The translations under genes were made by a program, and so were the position numbers. A stretch of DNA of 14,710 nt from Clostridia bacterium (GTDB lineage Bacteria; Bacillota_A; Clostridia; Christensenellales; Aristaeellaceae): positions 1-14,710 of the forward strand of contig BNUH01000069.1 in NCBI GenBank assembly GCA_025997215.1, written 5' to 3'. Each line of letters begins with the position of its first letter. Positions within the stretch are counted from its first letter, which is position 1. A model generated the notes under the pieces. It worked only from the letters and a program-made list of their open reading frames with translations, ran no database searches and was not told the DNA's origin. Below are positions 6,483 through 12,281 of the stretch, piece by piece.

Positions 6483-7010
6483 GTGGAATATAACTATAGT
6501 TTCACAAGCAGCGGGATTATCAATGTTGAGGTTGATCCGCAGTGGGTCGACATCATGGAGGGCTTAGACCGTGCAGAGCACGCGAATGACGAGTACAATC
6601 GACGGCTGTACATCAAACTCAGCCGAGGCACTCAGCACGAACCCGATCCGTGCGAGATCGTTTGCAGCGCTGAATCGATGATGGAGCTAATGAAGAAACT
6701 GGAGAACCTCACTGACCGGCAGCGGGAAGTGCTGGCAAAACGTATGCAGGGCATGGCTATTCGGGCAATCGCAAGGGAGGAAGGTAAGTATGTTCGGGCT
6801 ATTGAGAAGACGCTCGAACAAATTCAAAAAAAGTCTCGGCGGAGGGTAGTCAAACCACATGATTTTTGTGCTATAAGTGAGAGGCACAATACAGAGCCGT
6901 TCGATCGAAGAGGTCGGGCGGCTCAACTCGTTTCAAGCCCCTCGGAAAGGAAGCTCCATGATGAAAACCATTACCCTGCGCATCGGTCGACCTGTAGAAG
7001 GTTCGGCTGA
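6483..7010 (+). CDS. Sigma-70 region 4-like phage/ICE regulator
   Basis: This is a 175-aa protein starting at GTG 6483. AAGGAG lies six bases upstream, whereas the in-frame ATG at 6414 has no comparable site and falls inside the leader hairpins. The N-terminal 75 residues resemble the small sigma-like proteins of clostridial phages and conjugative elements. The block LTDRQREVL at about 76-84, followed by 'GMAIRAIAREEGKYVRAIEKTLEQIQKK' (about 90-117), is the region 4.2 helix-turn-helix that reads a -35 element. The family normally ends soon after this helix. Here about 50 further residues with no family character run on and overlap the next gene by 53 bp, so the natural stop may have been lost. 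It is the first gene of the element's operon and probably controls later genes. Confidence 0.65.
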   Translation: MEYNYSFTSSGIINVEVDPQWVDIMEGLDRAEHANDEYNRRLYIKLSRGTQHEPDPCEIVCSAESMMELMKKLENLTDRQREVLAKRMQGMAIRAIAREEGKYVRAIEKTLEQIQKKSRRRVVKPHDFCAISERHNTEPFDRRGRAAQLVSSPSERKLHDENHYPAHRSTCRRFG

Positions 7011-7173
7011 TTTGGACGTCCAGTCGGTTAAAGCTGCGTTCAGCCGGATGGATGTGCTCCGATTCCTGTTCGGCAGAAAGTCCAGCGCGTCCATGTTCAT
7101 CCTCGACGATTATCGAAACCGCATCCACATCAGGGAGGAGGCAGCAAATGAGCCGAATGAAGTTATTGTATAA
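6958..7173 (+). CDS. Small uncharacterised protein (71 aa)
   Basis: It begins MMKTITLRIGRPVEGSADL and ends NEPNEVIV. I do not recognise the family. The start at 6958 (or the adjacent ATG at 6961) is supported by a purine-rich GGAAAGGAAG six or so bases upstream. Longer in-frame starts lack such a site. The N-terminal 'MKTITLRIG' beta-strand and a basic central stretch (RFLFGRKSS) give no functional clue. It overlaps the tail of the sigma-like gene (53 bp) and the next gene (26 bp). Such nested packing is usual for phage early genes. Confidence 0.5.
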   Translation: MMKTITLRIGRPVEGSADLDVQSVKAAFSRMDVLRFLFGRKSSASMFILDDYRNRIHIREEAANEPNEVIV

Positions 7174-7456
7174 CCTTGTTACTGAGTTGCATCAACTCGC
7201 GTTACAAACCGATAGGGTAGCTGAGGCCCTCAACGAAGCCGCTTCTCTCACCGAGGATGAGGCTATCGAGGAAGCCGCCGTCGATCAGCCGACCGTCACG
7301 CTGGAGCAAGTTCGCGCTGTTCTTGCTGATGCAGGGATGAGAGGGCATAACGCCCAAGTGCGTGCGCTTCTGGAAAAACACGGCGCTAAGAAACTGAGCG
7401 ACATTCATCCCATGCATTATGCGCAGCTCCTTGTGGATGCGGAGGCGATCAAATGA
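7148..7456 (+). CDS. Small phage early protein (often auto-annotated 'rRNA biogenesis protein rrp5')
   Basis: The product is 102 aa, starting at ATG 7148 behind a GGGAGGAGG site. Residues 1-50 (MSRMKLLYNLVTELHQLALQ and onward) are acidic and helical. The C-terminal half, with TVTLEQVRAVLADAGMRG, 'VRALLEKHGAKKLSDI' and 'MHYAQLLVDAEAI', matches a short helical domain common in clostridial phages and ICEs. There it lies just before DUF2800, as it does here. The database name for this family is misleading, and its role is unknown. The gene overlaps the next gene's ATG by four bases (ATGA), indicating translational coupling. Confidence 0.6.
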   Translation: MSRMKLLYNLVTELHQLALQTDRVAEALNEAASLTEDEAIEEAAVDQPTVTLEQVRAVLADAGMRGHNAQVRALLEKHGAKKLSDIHPMHYAQLLVDAEAIK

Positions 7457-8211
7457 GCGGACACGCTTTGCTTGGCGGCTCCAACGCTGCGCGATGGTTA
7501 TCATGCCCACCCTCCGCGCGCTTAGAATCCACAATCAAAGATAAGGGCAGCAACGCCGCTGCCGAAGGATCCGCCGCGCACGCGCTTGCTGACTACAAGC
7601 TGCATACTGCGCTTGGGTGGAAAGCCCACCGTCCGATTAGCAAGTATGACTGCGAAGAGATGGAAGGCTTTACTGACGATTATGTCTCTTTCGTACTGGA
7701 ACAAATTCAGAAAGCCGGTGCTGATCCTGTAGTTCATATTGAACAGCGTGTGGACTTCAGCAGGTATGTTCCGGACGGCTTCGGTACAGCGGATTGTATC
7801 ATCATTGCTGATGGAACACTCCATATTGTGGACTTCAAATATGGAAGAGGACATCTGGTAGAGCCTGAAGACAACAAGAAGGCGTATGTAACTGAGATCG
7901 GCGATGATCTGAAGTCTATGCAGCGTGTGGTGGGTGGACTCATAGAAGCCGTTTATTTCGATGAGGAAATTCTCGCCGCCTTAGTGGTCAATGAGGAAGG
8001 TAAGCTGGAGGGGTTGCCGCTCAACCGAGCGCTGCGGGATGATTCAGGCGAGATTTACGATGTGATCGCTGGCGTCGGGTTCATTTGTGGTCTTTCGGAA
8101 GAAAACTTCGCTTCATTGCCCGACGAACTAATTGAGAAATTGCTGCCCAGATTTCTCTTGCCTGAAGTGTTCATGCGCGTTGGCGGTAAAATCGTTGCAC
8201 TGGGAGGATGA
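7453..8211 (+). CDS. DUF2800 (RecB-like nuclease fold) / DUF3846 chimeric protein
   Basis: The product is 252 aa. Residues 1-138 or so match the N-terminal part of DUF2800, a phage PD-(D/E)XK exonuclease-like family. This includes the opening 'GGSNAARWLSCPPSARLE', the 'EGSAAHALADYKL' block, and the core 'VPDGFGTADCIIIADGTLHI' with 'VDFKYGRG'. The rest of DUF2800 (normally about 370 aa, continuing 'NPQMxLYALGA...') is missing. From residue 139 or so (KKAYVTEIGDDLKSMQRVVG) to the end it reads as DUF3846, including 'LAALVVNEEGKLEGLPLNRA' and 'GEIYDVIAGVGFICGL'. I infer that an in-frame deletion fused two genes normally separated by the replication module. The Asp and Lys of the nuclease core (DFK) remain, but later residues are lost, so nuclease activity is doubtful. 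Confidence 0.7.
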   Translation: MSGHALLGGSNAARWLSCPPSARLESTIKDKGSNAAAEGSAAHALADYKLHTALGWKAHRPISKYDCEEMEGFTDDYVSFVLEQIQKAGADPVVHIEQRVDFSRYVPDGFGTADCIIIADGTLHIVDFKYGRGHLVEPEDNKKAYVTEIGDDLKSMQRVVGGLIEAVYFDEEILAALVVNEEGKLEGLPLNRALRDDSGEIYDVIAGVGFICGLSEENFASLPDELIEKLLPRFLLPEVFMRVGGKIVALGG

Positions 8212-8216
8212 TTATA

Positions 8217-8522
8217 ATGGATAAACTTGATATACTATTGGAACGAATCAGCCAGAACTATAATGATTATGTTTCTCGGATAATGGAAACTGACAAGAAC
8301 ACGATGTTCGATTCCGCTTGGGAGATTGCGGCTGTGTCAGATGCGCATTTCTACCTGACAGAATCTCATGAGTTTTCGGATGAAGAGATTGATTATTTCC
8401 TCAAATATGACTCCCCGCTAATGCTCGTTGCCGACGAGTGGCAGCGCAGACAAAGCGACATCAGCGACATTACGTTCGCACTTGATGAAGTGTTAAATGA
8501 TCAAGACAAGGATAAAGCATAG
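8217..8522 (+). CDS. DUF3848-family protein
   Basis: The product is 101 aa, beginning MDKLDILLERISQNYNDYVS. The start at 8217 is chosen because GGGAGG (8202-8207) lies nine bases upstream; an in-frame ATG at 8208 would sit directly on that site. The layout matches DUF3848, found in clostridial ICEs and prophages and often next to DUF3846. It has a helical N-terminus, an 'AWEIAAVSDAHFYLTES' segment, then 'LSxEE..YFLKYDSPLMLVADEW' and an acidic C-terminus. Function is unknown. Six bases separate it from the DUF3846 part of the chimera, preserving the usual neighbour order. Confidence 0.65.
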   Translation: MDKLDILLERISQNYNDYVSRIMETDKNTMFDSAWEIAAVSDAHFYLTESHEFSDEEIDYFLKYDSPLMLVADEWQRRQSDISDITFALDEVLNDQDKDKA

Positions 8523-8590
8523 TGCTGATCAGCTATGGAGCGTCGGCTGCAGACTGGTGCTCCTCCCATTTATTTACAAATATTACATAT

Positions 8591-8637
8591 TACTATTTAC
8601 TAATAAATATTGACACCAATAGTAGTTATGTTAGAAT
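8591..8637 (+). promoter_or_regulatory. Sigma-A promoter with overlapping inverted repeat
   Basis: TTGACA (8610-8615) and TAGAAT (8632-8637) are separated by 16 bp, close to the housekeeping consensus. The inverted repeat TACTATT (8591-8597) / AATAGTA (8618-8624) brackets the -35 box and may be an operator. The ribosome binding site GGGAGG of the next gene begins 18 bp downstream of the -10. This marks a second transcription unit (8670-11975). Confidence 0.65.
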
Positions 8638-8669
8638 AGGTATATTAAATGAATGGGAGGAAACTGGAA

Positions 8670-8912
8670 ATGTTCATGAAAACCAACGACCGCATCCGCG
8701 CTACCCTCAATGGCTGGGACGGAAAATCCTATGAAGGCGAGGGCACGACCCGCAACGTTTACACCCTTGCGCATAAGCCCGACGCGAAATTCATCCGCGC
8801 TTATTACCGTCCGCATAAGGTATACTGCTACTTCATTGTGACGGATGAACGGCATTCAAAAAGCGGGGAATTCATTGCCGAATACTACGATCATGACACT
8901 ATCGAGGCTTGA
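8670..8912 (+). CDS. Uncharacterised small protein (80 aa)
   Basis: It begins MFMKTNDRIRATLNGWDGKS and ends HDTIEA. GGGAGG (8655-8660) nine bases upstream supports the ATG at 8670; an ATG at 8649 precedes that site and is rejected. The sequence looks like a compact beta-rich domain (RNVYTLAHKPDAKFIRAYYR, 'KVYCYFIVTDERHSKSGEFI'). I cannot name a family. It is the first gene behind a good sigma-A promoter, so it should be expressed independently of the sigma-like gene's leader. Its stop lies two bases before the ATG of the next gene, indicating coupling. Confidence 0.6.
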   Translation: MFMKTNDRIRATLNGWDGKSYEGEGTTRNVYTLAHKPDAKFIRAYYRPHKVYCYFIVTDERHSKSGEFIAEYYDHDTIEA

Positions 8913-8914
8913 TT

Positions 8915-9265
8915 ATGAAAGAAACAGTTGACCGCAGCCTATTCCATTCCCGTTTTCACGATTACGGACGGGATGACCAGTTCTCCGGTGCTGGGTTGGA
9001 TGCGCTGTATGAATACCTCGCGGAACTGGAGGAGGAAGGCGGGCAGGAAATCGAGCTTGATGTTGTTGGGCTGTGCTGCGATTTTACAGAATTTACTTCC
9101 GATGAACTAACCAATGAGTACGGTTACCTTGTTCCCGATAAGTATTCACCGGATGATGATTACATGGATTACTACGAAAAGCTGTTGGAAGAACTTCGAG
9201 ATAGAACGGTGATCATCGGTTTCGACAACGGCGGTAAACAATCCTATTTGGTTCAAATATTTTGA
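8915..9265 (+). CDS. Uncharacterised acidic protein of a phage/plasmid family (116 aa)
   Basis: It begins MKETVDRSLFHSRFHDYGRD. The ATG at 8915 has GAGG seven bases upstream; a TTG two codons earlier is less likely. The pattern 'F..RFHDYGRDDQFSGAGLDAL' followed by 'YEYLAELEEEGGQEIELDVV' and 'LCCDFTEF' matches a family of small acidic proteins that I have seen on plasmids, phages and ICEs. No function is established to my knowledge. The C-terminus RDRTVIIGFDNGGKQSYLVQ is a short beta segment. The strong negative charge recalls DNA-mimic proteins such as anti-restriction factors, but that is speculation. Confidence 0.6.
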   Translation: MKETVDRSLFHSRFHDYGRDDQFSGAGLDALYEYLAELEEEGGQEIELDVVGLCCDFTEFTSDELTNEYGYLVPDKYSPDDDYMDYYEKLLEELRDRTVIIGFDNGGKQSYLVQIF

Positions 9266-9279
9266 GGAGGGTAATGAAG

Positions 9280-10131
9280 ATGAAACTGAATTTCTATGTA
9301 ACCGGTTCGGCAAGGAAAGACTTCATTATTTCATTGGGCGGCATACTCGGAATCAAACCCAAATATCGCGGCGGACGGGATGCAGTGTTCACGGTCGGCG
9401 ATTTCATGATCAACAAGGAAGGTTACATGGAGGGTCCATTCACACTTCCGTTGCTGGAGAAACTGGAGCAGGCAGGGTATCCGCAATACAGTTTCGCTGA
9501 TAAGGACAGCGAAAACGAATACTATGAGTTAGGCGAGCGGGAGACAGAGGAAATACCGCCTGCAGAACATACGGAACCGAAGTCCGCGCATACCGAAGAT
9601 ATACCTATAGAATCCTGTGGCACCGCAACCGAAGAGATCAGCACATCCAATACAGATCATTACTCCTACGAAGATTACAAGTCAATCACCTATCCGAAAG
9701 ACGGCTTCACGCCTGAAACGTATAACAATCTCCTCAATCTAATAAGCAGTTCGCAATCTCTCCTGAAAAAAGCGCTCAATGTATCAGAATTGACCGTCCG
9801 CGAGGAACAGTCCGACGAAGGTAAGGATGTGCTTGTATTCTATATGTTTGATCCTACTTTGTCAAATGACATAGATACATGGTCAGCATATACAACCCTT
9901 GTTACTATGTTATGTGAAAAAGCAAAGCAACTGCGGAAGGTTGATCCGTCAGAGCAATCGGTTGAGGATGAAAAGTTTGAATTCTCGCGATACTTGCACC
10001 GCATCGGCATGGTCGGCGCTGCATACAAGAAGCAGCGGAAACTGCTTATGCAGAACCTCGGCGGCTCGACCTGGCGTAAAGGTGTAGAGGAACGCGCTAC
10101 GCGGCGTGCGGCGGCTGAGGAGGCAGTATGA
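9280..10131 (+). CDS. Clostridial phage/ICE 'virulence-related' family protein
   Basis: The product is 283 aa, beginning MKLNFYVTGSARKDFIISLG. The ATG at 9280 is eight bases behind GGAGGG; an ATG six bases earlier is too close to that site. The N-terminal domain (1-75) with the 'MKLNFYVTG..RK.....' opening is typical of a family labelled 'virulence-related protein' in clostridial prophages. A low-complexity acidic linker (about 80-135) follows. The C-terminal domain (about 150-270) carries 'YNNLLNLISSSQSLLKKALN' and 'EFSRYLHRIGMVGAAYKKQR', then KLLMQNLGG, also typical of that family. The label has no experimental basis that I know of. The 3' end overlaps DUF5049 by an ATGA. Confidence 0.6.
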   Translation: MKLNFYVTGSARKDFIISLGGILGIKPKYRGGRDAVFTVGDFMINKEGYMEGPFTLPLLEKLEQAGYPQYSFADKDSENEYYELGERETEEIPPAEHTEPKSAHTEDIPIESCGTATEEISTSNTDHYSYEDYKSITYPKDGFTPETYNNLLNLISSSQSLLKKALNVSELTVREEQSDEGKDVLVFYMFDPTLSNDIDTWSAYTTLVTMLCEKAKQLRKVDPSEQSVEDEKFEFSRYLHRIGMVGAAYKKQRKLLMQNLGGSTWRKGVEERATRRAAAEEAV

Positions 10132-10325
10132 AAAACGCTGACATAATTGCCGCCGTATTGGCAGTTCGTAATACAGCGATAACAAATATGTTCGATCGAA
10201 GGGCGGTTATCCAACTGGCAGAATTAATGGGCTTTCCTGATGAGGCGGAGTGGATATCCACCCATCCGCATGAGTATGGTACGCTAATCCTTACCGGCAA
10301 GCTGCCGGACGAGAAAGAAACTTGA
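10128..10325 (+). CDS. DUF5049-family protein
   Basis: This 65-aa protein begins MKNADIIAAVLAVRNTAITN and ends GKLPDEKET. The signature 'I..AVR.T...NMFD...V..LA...GF.....WI..H..EY...I.TG' is that of DUF5049, a small helical protein found before the terminase genes in many clostridial prophages. GAGGAGG lies just upstream and the ATG overlaps the previous stop (ATGA). In a complete phage, packaging genes would follow. Here the serine recombinase follows directly, so packaging genes have been lost or never existed. Confidence 0.7.
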   Translation: MKNADIIAAVLAVRNTAITNMFDRRAVIQLAELMGFPDEAEWISTHPHEYGTLILTGKLPDEKET

Positions 10326-10373
10326 TTATACAGAGCGGCTCAGATGAGTCGCTTTAATTTTATGGAGGGCAAC

Positions 10374-11975
10374 ATGAAAAAGGATTTAAGCAACATTGCT
10401 GGTATATATCTTCGCCTCAGCCGCGATGACGGTGTGGACGCGGAGAGCAATTCAATTGGAACGCAGCGCATGATTCTTCAACGGTATGCCAAAGACCATG
10501 GTTTTCAAATTTACCAAGAATATCCAGATGACGGTTATACGGGCACCAATTTTGAACGCCCTGCCTTCAAACGTATGATTGCGGATATTGAGGACGGAAA
10601 ACTAGGTATTGTATTGTGCAAAGACATGTCGCGCCTTGGTCGAAATAATGCCTTTGTATCATTTTATACAGAAATTTATTTTCCCGATCATGATGTGCGG
10701 TTCATTGCTATAAATGATTCTGTAGACACAGAAATTGGTGAAAACGAGATTATGCCCTTCAAGTCGATCCTAAACGAATATTATTCAAGGGATATTTCTA
10801 AAAAAGTACGTTCCGCAAAACGTGCATTAGCATTGGCAGGCAAACACATTTCTAGCCATGCTCCGTATGGATATATCCCCGATCCAAATGATAGGCACAA
10901 AATCATAGTGGATGAGGAAGCTGCTGAAGTGGTTAGGCGTATATACCAGATGTCAGCAAGTGGAATTGGATATTGCAAAATTGCCACCATACTCTATAAA
11001 GAACAGGTTCCTACGCCAGCTGCACGAGAATCAGTTCGTATGGGCAAACGCATGTATGGCACTTTGGACACAACGCTCAAATATGAATGGCACGGCAGCA
11101 CTGTTGAAAAAATCCTCAAGAATTATATGTATCTGGGTCATATGGTTAATGGAAAACATGGTCCTAAATCATATAAAAATAAAAAGTGGGTATTTCATCC
11201 TGAATCTGAGTGGATCATAGTAAAAAATACGCATACTCCCATAATTTCCCAAGAACTTTTCGATGATGTACAAAGAATCTGCCAAATAAAGAAACGCCCT
11301 ATGAAGACGGGTGAAAAACCACTTTTTCAAGGTATTATGTATTGTGCTGATTGCGGTCGTATGATGTCGTATAATTCTTATGATAGCATAGGCGGTTGCT
11401 ATAACTGTGGATGGAATCGGCATGCTCAACATGAAGGCGTAACGCCTAAATGTACTTCCCACCGCATTGCGTGTTCAACTTTGACAGATATAGTGCTTTC
11501 CTCAATCAATCACTATATTGAACAGGCAAAAGATTCTAGTTTTACAGAAAGAATAATCCAAGCATTAGAGCCGACGAACGAACCCACTAAGAAGATGATT
11601 AAGGAAAAACGCAGGCTTACCGAACTGATTACGATTACTAAAAAGATTGTTGAGCAAAATGCACTGGGTATCATTACCGACGAAACATTCGCTCAGTTAT
11701 ATAATGGATATCAGTCTGAACAGAATCAACTAGCGGGACGTATTGCAGAATGGGAAAAAGAGCAAGAACGGAAATCTGAACGCCGAAGTGGAGTAGAATA
11801 TTTCGCATCACTACTCAGGGAATACGATGCACCGCAGGTAGTTATTACCCGCGAGATGCTCTTGCATCTAATCGAAAAGATCGAGGTACATGAGCCTGTC
11901 GGGGCGAAATACAGCAGGAGCAAGACCCATCGGGTAGATATTCACTTCAAAGGCGTTGGATTTTTTACTCTGTAA
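10374..11975 (+). CDS. Large serine recombinase (TndX/TnpX-like integrase/excisionase)
   Basis: The product is 533 aa. The resolvase catalytic domain (about 8-155) has the nucleophile Ser16 in IYLRLSRDDG and the active-site arginines in DMSRLGRNN (Arg87, Arg90). The recombinase domain (about 165-300) follows. Next is a zinc ribbon with Cys324/Cys327, Cys342/Cys345 and Cys360. A coiled-coil stretch rich in E, K and Q (about 400-475) comes after it. The C-terminal 'EKIEVHEP...RVDIHFKGVGFF' matches the DUF4368-type tail of clostridial transposon recombinases. ATG 10374 is preferred, with GGAGGG four bases upstream; an ATG at 10344 precedes that site. Such enzymes integrate and excise prophages or conjugative/mobilisable elements using short att sites. 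All motifs are intact, so it may be active. It is the last gene of the element, next to a terminator. Confidence 0.93.
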   Translation: MKKDLSNIAGIYLRLSRDDGVDAESNSIGTQRMILQRYAKDHGFQIYQEYPDDGYTGTNFERPAFKRMIADIEDGKLGIVLCKDMSRLGRNNAFVSFYTEIYFPDHDVRFIAINDSVDTEIGENEIMPFKSILNEYYSRDISKKVRSAKRALALAGKHISSHAPYGYIPDPNDRHKIIVDEEAAEVVRRIYQMSASGIGYCKIATILYKEQVPTPAARESVRMGKRMYGTLDTTLKYEWHGSTVEKILKNYMYLGHMVNGKHGPKSYKNKKWVFHPESEWIIVKNTHTPIISQELFDDVQRICQIKKRPMKTGEKPLFQGIMYCADCGRMMSYNSYDSIGGCYNCGWNRHAQHEGVTPKCTSHRIACSTLTDIVLSSINHYIEQAKDSSFTERIIQALEPTNEPTKKMIKEKRRLTELITITKKIVEQNALGIITDETFAQLYNGYQSEQNQLAGRIAEWEKEQERKSERRSGVEYFASLLREYDAPQVVITREMLLHLIEKIEVHEPVGAKYSRSKTHRVDIHFKGVGFFTL

Positions 11976-11992
11976 ACATCCTTATTTACATC

Positions 11993-12043
11993 TGCTCTGG
12001 AATAGAGCAACACCGGACTTAGTAGAAATACCCAGTCCGGTGT
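11993..12043 (+). terminator. Paired hairpins and terminator after the recombinase gene
   Basis: TGCTCT (11993-11998) and AGAGCA (12004-12009) form a small hairpin. Immediately beside it ACACCGGACT (12010-12019) and AGTCCGGTGT (12034-12043) form a perfect ten-base stem with a 14-base loop, followed by CATTTTGT. The T-tract is weak but the stem is strong. It lies 17-70 bp past the recombinase stop and probably ends the element's transcript. Confidence 0.6.
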
Positions 12044-12100
12044 CATTTTGTCAAGCAATATAAAGGTTTTTTGGCGGTCAGCATCCAATAATTACCATGG

Positions 12101-12152
12101 CTAGCCAAACCAATAGTAGGCGCTGCTGGATATTCCAGCAGCGTCTGGCTAG
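12101..12152. repeat. Nested inverted repeat (cruciform-forming)
   Basis: CGCTGCTGGA (12121-12130) and TCCAGCAGCG (12134-12143) form a perfect ten-base stem with a three-base loop. CTAGCCA (12101-12107) and TGGCTAG (12146-12152) form outer arms offset by 13 and 2 bases. It lies between the recombinase terminator and the 3' end of the cellulase gene. No T-run follows on either strand, so it is not an obvious terminator. A site used by a mobile element is possible. Confidence 0.5.
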
Positions 12153-12281
12153 TGTTTATACTCAAAAAGAGGTGCGCCTATTATTGCTTTACAATTTCAC
12201 TATGTCGTGTTCTTGTTTCAACGGCAACACATCGCGCGAAGTTCACCGGTTGTTCAAAAAAGGTGGGCTATTCCGAGTGGA

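Larger units (their letters stand above)
6145..12043 (+). mobile_element. Putative reduced prophage/ICE or small integrative element
   Basis: All genes from 6483 to 11975 read rightward and are of phage/ICE type. They end with an intact large serine recombinase, and their strand is opposite to the genes on both flanks. No capsid, terminase, relaxase, replication or lysis gene is present, and two ordinary neighbours (DUF2800 and DUF3846) are fused. Both facts point to deletion. The ends given are approximate; no convincing att repeat could be identified by eye. Confidence 0.5.

Noticed and set aside
6866..6889. Inverted repeat TTGTGC (6866-6871) / GCACAA (6884-6889) within the sigma-like gene tail.
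   Set aside because: A six-base stem in coding DNA with no T-run or regulatory context; not worth a feature.
8522..8734. Plus-strand frame starting right at the end of DUF3848 and running through the promoter region.
   Set aside because: It reads through the AT-rich promoter and then in the wrong frame through the better-supported gene at 8670-8912.
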